64,000 bases of DNA. It comes from Allomyces arbusculus (lineage: Eukaryota; Blastocladiomycota; Blastocladiomycetes; Blastocladiales; Blastocladiaceae). This document shows, piece by piece, positions 1 through 9,904 of the stretch. The notes under the pieces are model-generated. The model saw only the letters and a list, made by a program, of their open reading frames with translations, made no database searches and was not told where the DNA came from. The first letter of the stretch is position 1, and every line of letters starts with the position of its first letter. The stretch is taken from contig JADHYV010000039.1 in NCBI GenBank assembly GCA_027604705.1, positions 124,001 through 188,000 on the forward strand, written 5' to 3'. Position numbers and translations under genes: made by a program.

Positions 1-836
1 CTGTCGCGCAAAGGAGCACGAACAGGCACAAAAATGTCAAGAAGAACGGACGCTGGTGGGAGACGGCACCTTGCCTCTCACAGGCCTGCGCGTGACTTCG
101 GAGTGCAACTGCACCCAACGCGACGCTGCCGCCGCTTGATCAAAAGATGGCTGAAAGAGACAAGAGACGCGGCCCGCGTGCGACTTGCCCGGCAAGCTCG
201 TCCTCACCCTGCTCTTCCTCCTCTCTCGCCTTCGGTGCTCTCGTCCCCGGCGCGACGGCCCAACTCCGCGCACTCGCATCCTCTCGCCCCCCGTGTGGTT
301 GCTGCTCGCGCCGCGCTCCCGACCCGGCCGCGCACCCCTTTGTCCCGCCGACGCGTCTCCCTGCTGCTGCCGCGGATTCTGATTCTGTCGCGTGCGGTAA
401 CGATCCGCCCGACGACGACACCTGTTTTCTCGCCCCTCTCGTGCCCTCGGACCCGCTGCAACGCACCGACGCTGCGTCTCGCCACGTAACACCGATCCGC
501 TCCCGGCTCCCGGCTCCCGACCGCGGCGCGCCACCTTCCCTCTCCTGCTGGAGCAAGCGTCTTCATTCGACCGGGACTGGCCAACCAGCTCGTGTTTCCA
601 TTTCGGCCCAAGTGTCTTGACGATTCTCGTATCGGCGAGCGGCCGTACCTCTTATTCACCGTCCTTCTCTCACCAAGTTCTTAACGGGTATTGTTCATTG
701 GCCATGCGCGCGTGAGAACGTCGCTCTACGACGCGCCTACGGGACCATCACCGTGATCCTGGGTGCGCCCTCTACCATGTCGTGAACCTGACCTGACTCA
801 TGTTTCTCTGTGCTCGTGCTCGACTAGCCTTCCACC
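1..836. other. Left-edge non-coding region, 5' flank of first calcineurin gene
   Basis: I see no recognisable gene here. The sequence is pyrimidine-rich on the plus strand (many tc and cc runs from about 200 to 560), and every open frame in it is Arg/Ser/Pro-rich and overlaps others on both strands, as expected of non-coding GC-rich DNA. It probably holds the promoter and 5' UTR of the calcineurin gene starting at 837. A 5' UTR intron cannot be ruled out. An upstream gene's 3' end could lie left of the window. Confidence 0.5.
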
Positions 837-3004
837 ATGGCGGCCAATACGCTCCCGATCCCGACGGTCGATTTTTCGATTCACATTGCCGACTCGGGCG
901 AGAAGTACTCGACCAAGGAGCGCATTATGAAGGGTACGTCCGCGGGCGTGCGCGTTCGACGTGGGCAATGAAGGCGTATGGTGCGAGCAACGTGACTGAC
1001 GGAGCGACCGACGCGCTCCTGCGATAGACGTGCCGGCACCCATCACGACCAAGCCGACGCGCGAACAGTTTTTCAGCAAACGAGACCCGACCAAGCCCGA
1101 CATTGAGTTTCTGCGCAACCATTTCTTCCACGAGGGCCGCATTACCGAGGAGCAGGCGCTGTGGATTTTGAGCAAGGGCACCGAGATCCTGCGCAATGAG
1201 CCCAACATGCTCGAGGTCGACGCACCCATCACTGGTACGTTGCTTGCTCGCTTGGCACTGTATTGTCCAGAGTCCATCGTTCTTTACCGCGTTTTTCTTA
1301 GTGTGCGGTGACATTCACGGCCAATACTTTGATTTGATGAAGCTGTTTGAGGTTGGCGGCGATCCCGCGACAACAAAGTACCTATTTTTGGGCGACTATG
1401 TCGACCGCGGCTACTTTTCGATCGAGTGCGTGCTCTACCTGTGGTCGCTCAAGATTTGGTACCCGGACACGCTGTTTTTGTTGCGCGGGAACCACGAGTG
1501 CCGGCACTTGACCGATTACTTCACATTCAAGACCGAGTGTACGCCCTGTCGTGCTTGAGCCTGACGCGACGCGTCGAATCGCGTACTCCTGATTCTGTTT
1601 CTGACGCTGCGCGGCCCTTCATTAGGCAAGCACAAGTACTCAGAGCGCATCTACGAGGCGTGCCTCGAGTCGTTCTGCTGCCTGCCGCTCGCGGCGGTCA
1701 TGAACAAGCAATTCCTGTGCATTCACGGCGGCATTTCGCCCGAGCTCGTGACGCTCGACGATTTGCGTAACATCAACCGGTTCCGCGAGCCGCCGACGCA
1801 CGGAATCATGTGCGACTTACTGTGGGCCGACCCACTTGAGGATTTCGGCCAGGAAAAGACCAATGAGACGTTTGTGCACAACCACGTGCGCGGGTGCTCC
1901 TACTTTTACAGCTACCACGCGGCATGCAATTTCCTGGAAAAGAACAACCTGCTCTCGATCATTCGCGCGCACGAGGCGCAGGATTCCGGGTACCGCATGT
2001 ACAAGAAGACCAAGACGACGGGCTTTCCGTCGGTGATTACGATCTTCTCGGCGCCCAACTACCTCGACGTCTACAACAACAAGGCGGCCGTGCTCAAGTA
2101 CGAAAACAATGTCATGAACATCCGCCAGTTCAACTGCACGCCGCACCCGTACTGGCTGCCCAACTTCATGGACGTGTTCACGTGGTCGTTGCCGTTTGTC
2201 GGCGAAAAGATCACCGACATGCTCGTGGCCGTGCTCAACGTGTGCTCCAAGGAAGAACTCGACGAAGGGCGCGAACACGTGCTCGACGACGAGCGCCGGC
2301 AAGTCATCAAGAACAAGATCCTCGCCGTTGGCCGCATGTCGAAGATGTTCAACCTGTTGCGGCAGGAGGCCGAGGCCATCAACGAACTCAAGTCGGCGCT
2401 CGGCACTGACGTCCTGCCCAAGGGTTACCTCGCACTCGGGTCTGAGGGGATCAAGTCGGCCATCACCACGTTCGAGGACGCGCGGTCGATTGATCAAGCC
2501 AACGAGCGGCTGCCGCCGATGCGGTCGAGTTCGCGGTCGGTCGGTGGCGTCCATGACGAGATCGCGCCCGCGGCCGGGTCCGCGGGGATCTCGCCCACCG
2601 CGTCCGTCTCGGCGGTGGGATCGACGACGGCGGCTGCGGCTGCTGTTGTTGCACCGGCGACTGCACAGCCACGCCCGACGACGCCCACGTCGGCGGCGGC
2701 CGCACCGGCGGGCGTGCCCGCAACGACCACGGTCCCGGCCCCGAGCCAGGCGGCTGCGTCCGCAACCAGCAGCTCCTCCGCTGCAACGGCTGCACCCGCG
2801 GCCAAGCCCAAGACGCCCGATGCGTCGCCGACCAAGAAGGGCATTTCGCCGTCGTCGTCGACGAGTTCGGTCAAGACGGCCGGGTCGGCGGCGGTCGATG
2901 GCGGTCTGTCGGCAGGCGCCAAGGACGATGGGTCGAAGAAGTCGGCACCGCCATCGCCCAACACGCAGAAGCGCAGCATCTTTGGCAAGCTCAACAAGAA
3001 GTGA
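837..3004 (+). CDS. CNA1: Calcineurin A, catalytic subunit of Ca2+/calmodulin-dependent phosphatase, copy 1
   Basis: Serine/threonine phosphatase PP2B catalytic subunit; with calcineurin B and calmodulin it dephosphorylates targets in Ca2+ signalling. Four exons: 837..933, 1028..1234, 1302..1538, 1626..3004, giving 639 residues. The ATG sits in a good context (ccaccATGg). Seen in order: metallophosphatase motifs GDIHGQ (about 104), GDYVDRG and [21 protein letters not shown]; the NIRQF substrate-docking strand; PYWLPNF; a calmodulin-binding helix around 402-425; and an ERLPPMR autoinhibitory motif near 474. After that comes a Ser/Ala/Thr/Pro-rich tail of about 160 residues, longer than in copy 2. 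Followed in tandem by a paralogue whose introns interrupt the same codons, so the pair arose by local duplication. All catalytic residues I can check are intact. Gene symbol follows fungal usage. Confidence 0.96.
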
Positions 3005-3870
3005 CCCGGCAGTGAGCGGATGACGGCGCGGGCGTGAATGGCGCGTGTGCGTGCGGGACTTAGGGCAGCCAGCGTGCAGGGCACGCGGGCAGGCTAGGTG
3101 GGTGGAAAGTGGAGCAGGAGGGGCGGCGGCTCTCGTTTTTGATCCGTGGGTCCGTTTACCGTGGGACTCGTTTGCGATTTGGTAAATATCCTTGGGTTTG
3201 TGCTGCCTAGTTGCGTCCCACCATGTCGCGTCGTGTCTGTCTGGTCGGGTCGCGTCGCATCGCGTTGCGTCGCGCTTCTCTTCAACCTCAACGTCTTCGC
3301 TGGTGATCACGTCGCTCAAAGACGAGATGGTGATCGAGAAATGCGATTGGGCAAGTGCGGAACGGCTCCAACAAACGCAGGCGCCGAGCTCTGCACCTCC
3401 GAATTCGACGATTCAGTCAAGCGCACGTGGACTTAACTGTGCCACCTGGGCCCTGCCGCCACCTTGACGAACACGGCGAAAAGCCGTCCTCCGCGACCAA
3501 CATCTGGCCTCGTCCAAACCCCCCCACCACCACTACCACCAGCCCGTCGTGGACTGCATCTCGCCGACGTCCTCCTGTCGGCACTTCAACGAACGGGCCC
3601 AAGCCCGGCTTACACTTTACGCAACGTGAGCCTGCGCGACACGCCGACGCGCGCTCCGAGCTCATCAGCAACCAAGAACTCGGCATCCGGTGCCGACACT
3701 CAGCCGCAAGTCGACAAGGGTCCGTTTGTGGCCGCAATTGTTTCGACACGACACGCCATACATACTCGAGTCGGTCCGCGACAACCACCTGGACGCCAAG
3801 CTGACGCGCTTGGTTCATGCTATAACACTCGGACGCGTCTGAATCTTCATCAACTTTTCTAGCCGTCGGA
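3005..3870. other. Intergenic region between the tandem calcineurin genes
   Basis: About 870 bases between the stop of copy 1 and the start of copy 2. It must hold the terminator of the first gene and the promoter of the second. Around 3190-3300 are several short tandem repeats of a gtcgcgtcgcat-like unit, a minor low-complexity stretch. From about 3510 the strand is CA/CC-rich, and it turns pyrimidine-rich just before the ATG at 3871. No gene is supported. Confidence 0.5.
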
Positions 3871-5708
3871 ATGGACTCTCCGCCACCGCAAAAGTGGACC
3901 ATCCACATTGCCGACAGCGGCGAAGAGGTCTCCACCGTGGAGCGCGTCATCAAGGGTGCGTGCTTGCTCGTCAACGCGTGTTGTATCGCGCGGCGCCCCC
4001 CTCCCTCGCCACCGCCGCACTTTGGACGTCTTGCCTTGTGTGCCGTCACGCTCATGGACCTGACCTCTACGCGTTGCTAGACGTACCGCCACCCAACACG
4101 TTCAAGCCGACGCCCGAGCAGTTCTACAGCGAGGCCGACCCGACCAAGCCCAACGTCGAGTTTCTCAGGAACCACTTCTTCAACGAGGGCCGACTGACCG
4201 AGGAGCAGGCGCTCGAGATTATTGCCAAGGGCACCGAGCTGCTGCGCAACGAGCCGAACGTCTTGGAAATCACGTCACCGACTACGGGTACGTTGGCTGG
4301 CGACACAGTTCCTCTATGCTGGTTTCCTTTCGCCAGAGCAGCTTGCTGGCGGGTGGAGACTGACGGCACGACGTTGATGCATAGTTTGCGGTGACATCCA
4401 CGGCCAGTACTATGACCTGATGAAGCTGTTCGAGGTCGGCGGCGACCCGGCCGAGACCAACTACCTCTTTTTGGGCGACTACGTCGACCGCGGCTACTTT
4501 TCGATCGAGTGCGTGCTGTACCTGTGGACGCTTAAGATTTGGTACCCAAATACCTTCTTCTTGCTGCGCGGCAACCACGAGTGCCGGCACTTGACGTCCT
4601 ATTTCACGTTCAAGACCGAGTGTACGCTAGTCTTTTGCCTCCACTGCCGTCATTGCTTCTCATCCACTTTTCGGTGCCGTGAATAGGCCTGCATAAGTAC
4701 TCGGAACGCGTCTACGAGGCGTGCCTCGAGTCGTTCTGCGCGCTGCCGCTCGCGGCCATCATGGACCGCAAGTTCCTGTGCATTCACGGCGGCATCTCGC
4801 CCGAGCTCGTGACCATTGACGACTTGCGCAACCTCGACCGGTTCTGCGAACCGCCGACAAGCGGGCTTATGTGCGACATTCTCTGGTCGGACCCAGACGA
4901 GTCGTCAGCGACGGGCGGCCCGCTGTTTGCGCCCAACAGTCTGCGCGGGTGCTCCTACATCTACAGCTACCACGCCGTGTGCCAATTCCTCGAGCGCAAC
5001 AATCTCGTCTCCATAATTCGTGCGCACGAGGCGCAGGATGCGGGTTACCGCATGTACCGCAAGACGCCGACGACGGGGTTCCCGTCGGTCATGACGATTT
5101 TTTCGGCGCCTAACTACTGCGACATCTACAACAACAAGGCGGCCGTACTCAAGTACGAGCCGCGCACCATGAACATTCGCCAGTTTTGCCACGTGCCGCA
5201 CCCCTACTGGCTGCCGAATTTCCTCGACGTCTTCACGTGGTCGTTGCCGTTTGTCGGCGAGAAGATCACGAGCATGCTCGTCGCCGTGCTCAACGTGTGC
5301 ACGCAAGACGAGCTCGATTCTGATACCGACTCGGAAATGGCCGTTGATGAAACGGGCGGGATGCCGCCGGGCGCGCGCAAGCAGGTGATTCGCAACAAGA
5401 TCCGCGCCATGGCGCGGATCGCGAAAATGTTCAACCTGCTGCGCGAGGAGGCCGAGACGATCTCGGAACTCAAATCCGTCATGAAGACCAACATGCTGCC
5501 AACGGGTTATTTGGCGCTCGGGTCAGAGGGGCTCAAGGCTGCGATTCGGTCGTTCGAGGAGGCGCAGGTCATGGACAAGGACAACGAGCGCATGCCGCCT
5601 GTCGGCGACTCGGACAGTATGTCGATGACTTCGGTCAAGTCGGGCCGCGAGATTTCGCTCGACGACGACGGCGATGTCGATATGGCGGTGTTGGCGCCCG
5701 AGGAGTAG
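3871..5708 (+). CDS. Calcineurin A, catalytic subunit, copy 2 (tandem paralogue)
   Basis: Second PP2B catalytic subunit, 516 residues, exons 3871..3955, 4081..4287, 4385..4621, 4687..5708. Exons 2 and 3 have exactly the same lengths as in copy 1 (207 and 237 nt) and all three introns have the same positions and phases, which shows tandem duplication of an already split gene. GDIHGQ, GDYVDRG, GNHE, RAHEAQ and NIRQF are intact. A calmodulin-binding helix lies near 407-430 and an autoinhibitory ERMPP motif near 477. Differences from copy 1: [11 protein letters not shown] (Cys where calcineurins usually have Leu), NFLDVF instead of NFMDVF by the LxVP/immunophilin surface, a short acidic insert before the calmodulin helix, and a short acidic C-terminus without the long Ser/Ala/Pro tail. 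It looks functional and probably differs in substrate docking or regulation. Confidence 0.95.
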
Positions 5709-6047
5709 TGTTGCGCGACCGCCGTCGCAAGGCCATTATTTTGCGCTTGTCTATTGACGGTTGATTGTTCTTGGTTGGTTTTTTATTGTCTTGTCGCTGG
5801 ACCTGCTCGATGGTCTGGACGTTGCTTGTTCCCTCCCTCAAGTGAGCTCGTTTTTGAATCAAAAGAGCCCATTTCATGTGAAGTTTCCTCTGTTCTGTGA
5901 TCGGTGTCTTCTCCACTTCGTCGACATGGTGAGCGCGCAATGGAGACGCAAAAAATGACATTTGGAATGACAACTCCATGTATTGTTCTTCCAACACGAG
6001 GATCACTCGCTGTTCCAGGCGGCGGAGGCGGCGCGTCAAAAACGACC
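5709..6047. other. Convergent 3' region between calcineurin copy 2 and P2
   Basis: About 340 bases between two converging stop codons. It is more AT-rich than its surroundings, with T-rich stretches on the plus strand after 5740, as expected for cleavage and polyadenylation of the plus-strand gene. No coding signal is supported. Confidence 0.5.
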
Positions 6048-6455
6048 TTAGTCGAAGAGACCAAAGCCCATGTCGTCGTCAGACTCCTCCTTCTCCTCCT
6101 CGACGGGGGCAGCCACGGCCTCGGCGGCGGCACCACCAGCGGCGGGGGCAGCGGCGGCAGCGGCACCACCCGACGGGACCGACGCGAGCTTGGTCATGCC
6201 CTCGGCGATGACCTATCGTGTGGAAGACAACCGAGGATGAGTTTTATGGGCAGAAAATGATCGCAATCGATCGTGAAGCAAGTAAGCGAGACACACCTCC
6301 TCGACATTCTTGCCGTCGAGCTCGGCAATGACCTTGTTGAGCTGGGCCGAGTCGGCGTCGACGCCGACCGAGGCCAGGATGGCCGACACGTCAGCGGCGG
6401 TCGGGGCGGTCTTACCACCGAGAACGGCCAGAAGGTAGGCAGCGATGTGCTTCAT
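6048..6455 (-). CDS. RPLP2: 60S acidic ribosomal protein P2
   Basis: Ribosomal stalk protein, 107 residues, which as a P1/P2 dimer recruits translational GTPases to the large subunit. Two exons read on the minus strand: 6455..6297 and 6212..6048, joined in phase 0. The N-terminus begins [14 protein letters not shown], the usual P2 dimerisation domain. After an Ala/Gly-rich hinge, the protein ends in the universal acidic tail ([17 protein letters not shown]) that binds elongation factors. Length matches the family (105-115 residues). It converges with calcineurin copy 2. A 5' UTR intron just upstream is likely (separate entry). Confidence 0.97.
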
Positions 6456-6456
6456 G

Positions 6457-6541
6457 CTGTTGAAAATGGGCGCGGCGCGGTCAGAATCGGCGTTGCTGGC
6501 GGCATGATGGTTGGCGTTGAACTTGGTCGGTTGGTACGGAC
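6457..6541 (-). other. Probable 5' UTR intron of P2 containing a short upstream ORF
   Basis: On the minus strand, a pyrimidine/branch-like stretch and an acceptor (ttttcaacag) lie one base before the P2 start codon, and a gtccgt donor sits 85 bases upstream. The intervening sequence holds a 17-codon upstream ORF (starting MPPATPIL) whose stop overlaps the P2 ATG. Splicing here would remove that ORF. Introns in the 5' UTR are common in fungal ribosomal protein genes; this one is inferred from sequence only. Confidence 0.45.
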
Positions 6542-7352
6542 TTGAAGATGACGGAGTTGAGGTTTTACGGTCCGGAACAATTTAAGCCGCAATGGACGCG
6601 CTCGGGACTGGGGAGAAAGACTGGCCACGGCCGGCCCGCCATGTCCACCCAGCCCGGGCGAGAGCAGCAGCAGGCGTGAGGACAGTGTGTTGATCGGAGT
6701 GCGTGACCGTCAGCTGACTGGTTGCTGCCTCGAAAGAGTTGGTGCGAGGCACACCTGACCGCGTCAGGTTGGTATTCAACGACCTGGCCTGCAAGCGGCT
6801 CGCGAGTTCGCAGCTTCTGCGCTTCGAATACTTGGCTGCCGCACGCGAGCGACCTGGACGTTCTCGATCCGCAATCCTGCGAGCTCCGAGCGCGTGGTTG
6901 CTACAACGAGTCATGGCGAGCAGATCAATATTGTTGATCTTGACCCAATGCTGTCCGTGCGAGCAGAATATATCAGTGCTCCAACACCAGCAGAGTCACG
7001 TCAAGGGCCCTTTGGAATATTCTCTGGTTTGCATGTCATCGCTATCCGCTTATGGCCGCGGCAGCTGGAGAAGCGAATCCACCCCAACCGATTCGTCCAC
7101 TTTGGCTTGCATGGTGTCAAGTTGAAAATACTTGCGGCTACCACTCGACGTGTAGGCCAACGAAATTGTGCACATCATTTTCACCAATTTTCTCCACATA
7201 TTCATTTTGCTCCTGACTGGCTTTGTTCATCATAATGGCAGCCTGGTGGCTGCCGAATTGAGCAGGCGCAACAGGAAGTCCATTCATGAGCAAATAGCGA
7301 TTCCTGCTTGGCACGACAAACTTGTTCCATTCCATCAACAGAAATCATCAAA
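6542..7352. other. Intergenic region between P2 promoter and CAP-protein 3' end
   Basis: About 800 bases with no supported gene. The P2 promoter should lie within the first few hundred bases after 6541. The stretch 6930-7350 is clearly more AT-rich than its surroundings and probably includes the 3' UTR of the CAP-domain gene that ends at 7353. Small frames here have no recognisable protein features. Confidence 0.45.
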
Positions 7353-8779
7353 TTAATACCCCGTCGTGTACGTCGTCTTCTTGCCATCCGAGCCCTCGCA
7401 AGTGCATTTGCACTTGCGGCGCGGGCGGCGTGTCGGCGTCGGCTTGCCCGGCGTCTGGTTATCGCCGCCCGTCGGCGGCTGCGGCTGCGGCATCGTCGGG
7501 TTGGACGGCTGCGGGTTCACGGGCGTCGTCGGCGGCTGAGGAGCGGCGGGCGTCGTCGGCTCAGGAGCGATGGGTGTGGTCGGCGCCGGGGGCTGCGGCT
7601 GGTTCGGCTGGTTCGGGTACCCAGGGTTGGCGGGTGCCGTCACCGTCGCAATCGCCGTAGCCGTCGACGTGGGCAGCGCAACAGGCACGTCCGCAGTGGT
7701 CGTGTACTTGGGCGGGTCAGCGACGGGCGTCGACTTGCGCGGAGACTCGTCACTCGGCGGCGACGGGACAGTGGTCGCGGTGGCCGTCGCGGTGGCGGTC
7801 ACAATCGCCGTCGCCGACAACGACGTCACGACCGGCGGCTTTTGGCCGGGGTACCCGGGGTGGTCGGGCTGCCGCGGCGGCGTCGTGATCACTGTCGTCG
7901 GCACCGGCTGCCGCGTGTAGGTGATGCGCGTGCGCGTGCGCGGCGGCTGCGGGGTTGGTGTCGCGGTCGGCTGCTGCGGCGGTTGGGGCGGTTGCTGAGG
8001 AGGTTGCGACGGTTGCTGCGGGGGCTGCGATGGTTGCTGCGGGGGCTGCGACGGTTTCGACGGCGGGTTTGGTGTGACCACAGTCGTAGTGCTGCCGCCG
8101 CCACCACCGGGCGTCAAGCACTTGTATACGTTGACGTCGTTCTGGCCGAAGTTCTGCACGTGGTACTCACAGGTCCCACTGCCACCGACGCAGGTACCCT
8201 GAGCGCGGCCGGCACCCATTTGGTTGACTTGCGGCAGCTCAATGTTCTCGCGGTGGCCCTTCGACTCGATCCATGTCTTGAACACGGCCGCGGCCGTCTC
8301 GAACTTGAGCGAGCCACCGACCGACCCGTATGCAATGTTTTCTGTAAAACACAGTGAACGAAACAGTCAGCATCGACATTCTCCACCCGGCAGTTTCGCG
8401 AAACGGATGAGAAATGGCGCGTACCAGCAGCGTAGCCGAACCCAACGTAACCGGCCTTCTCCATGCGCGTGAACGGCGTCGATCCGTCCGACCCGGCATG
8501 GTCCATGTACTGCTTGTTGGCCATATCTTGCGCGTGGATGATGGCCGCGTTGATGAGCCCCGCCGTCAGGCACAGCGGCTTGAGCCCGAGCGACGACCGG
8601 TGCTGGTTGACGAGCGTAAGCAGCTCAAACATGTACGCGTCGGTCGATCCGGCGATCGGCGTGGTCGCACCGGTGCCGGGAGCCTTGCTTGAAGAGCCAC
8701 CGGTTGCGTTGGCCTGCACCGACGAGAGCACTGCGAGGATGACGAGGATCAGGGTCGCGAAACTTGTTGCGCGCGTCAT
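7353..8779 (-). CDS. Secreted CAP/SCP (PR-1-like) domain protein with proline-rich stalk
   Basis: Predicted extracellular protein of 447 residues. Exons on the minus strand: 8779..8425 and 8341..7353. A hydrophobic signal peptide covers residues 1 to about 24. The CAP domain (about 48-190) has the motif order NQHRSSLGL, HAQDMANKQYMDHAGSDG and ENIAYG, close to the YkwD/PRY1 type, with the conserved His and Glu of the CAP cavity. The splice junction falls inside the ENIAYG motif and restores it exactly. From about 194 to 425 the chain is Pro/Thr/Gln-rich with SQPPQQP repeats, resembling a cell-wall-spanning stalk. The C-terminus has a small Cys cluster (CKCTC) and ends YTTGY. CAP proteins bind sterols or lipids or act as virulence or wall proteins; the role here is unknown. 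No GPI signal is visible. Confidence 0.85.
7965..8065 (-). repeat. SQPPQQP codon repeats in the CAP-protein stalk
   Basis: An in-frame tandem array of about 21-base units encoding SQPPQQP and variants, read on the minus strand inside the CAP-protein gene. It lies in the low-complexity stalk after the CAP domain. Such arrays readily change copy number between strains. Confidence 0.75.
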
Positions 8780-9904
8780 GATTGATGCGATAGTGATGCG
8801 AGTTGGTGGAGCAGGTGATAGGTGCAAAGAGCAGTCAAGATAGCAGAACGGCCAACGCTTGTTGCTATCGGGAGTCGACCGCGGTGATCGTGGTTGTGAT
8901 GGTGGGTGAGGGGATGTGGGTCCAAGACTCGGGCGGGGACCCGCCGACTTTATACGCTGCCAGCCGATGCGGTACCGGAACGCCATTCCAGCGGCCAGGG
9001 TGCAGACCGACCAGGCAAAGAACCATCGGTCGCGTGGAACGGTCCTTGAAGGTGATCAGTGGGCGGCGCCCCTTGTCTTGGAATTCATGATAGCGAGATG
9101 GGGACGGCGGTTGTTCATGAATGGGGATGTCGGTAGGCGCGCGCAGGAGCATGTACACTCCGGTAGCCGCTTGTAGATTTCAGCCGCGGTTCATGAGCCA
9201 AGCCGTGGCGATTGCGACATGCTGAACGTTGTGCACCGAAGTCCCTCTGAGAAAAAAACCGCATTTTTACCATATTCATGGCCTTCCGCCTCGGCCCGTT
9301 GGGTGGTGGAAGCACATGGACGTGATAAAAATGGGCCATACGCCAAAACGCAATGTTTCGCGCGCGGCTTTGGACAACCACCAACCACGAGAATGGCCCC
9401 CGACGCCCCCGCAGCGTCGAACGTGCTGTTAGACCTGAAACGGAGCGGAACGCGCTCCAACGACGTGGCAACCGGTCCACGCCCTAGCACAACGACCGCG
9501 CGCGCCTGTTCCCTGCGAGTAGTCATGGGCAGGCTTTCTCTGTGGCGCGTAACTCGGGTTCTGCACAGTGCCGCGAAATGACGCTGAATGTTGGAAACAC
9601 GAGACGTTTCGCGATGTTGCGATTTGGATCGTCAGCCACGTGCGTGGGCACCGATCAGCAGTGAACACAACACCGCGAACGGATTCCAGACGACATCGGG
9701 AACGACGACGGCATGCCAAGGAGCATGGTAATGATGCATTGGGTTGGACACGGAGCCGTATTTTCGGGTTTGAAAGGACCCACGATCACGGTTCCAATCA
9801 CAAGCAGCCTGGCGTTCGTTACATCGGCGGACAGACACAAGAATCAGAACTGCATCGATCAGCCTCAAATCCAATCCAAACACAACAAACACGCTGCACC
9901 CACG
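8780..9904. other. Intergenic region between CAP protein and condensin subunit 3
   Basis: About 1.1 kb with no supported gene. The end nearest 8780 should be the promoter of the minus-strand CAP gene; the end nearest 9904 is the 3' flank of the condensin gene. Open frames here lack recognisable domains and overlap in several phases. A small unrecognised gene cannot be excluded. Confidence 0.4.

Noticed and set aside
1817-3319. 500-residue minus-strand open frame over calcineurin copy 1
   Set aside because: Composition is Arg/His/Val-rich and mirrors the sense codons of a certain calcineurin exon; a GC-rich antisense shadow.
7965-8065. Regular repeats considered as a CRISPR array
   Set aside because: Units are in-frame codons for Pro/Gln with no unique spacers, inside a eukaryotic coding exon.
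7308-8357. Long plus-strand Arg-rich open frame
   Set aside because: It lies antisense to the CAP-protein stalk and its Arg/Gly-rich composition is what antisense Pro/Thr/Gln codons produce. No ATG context or domain.
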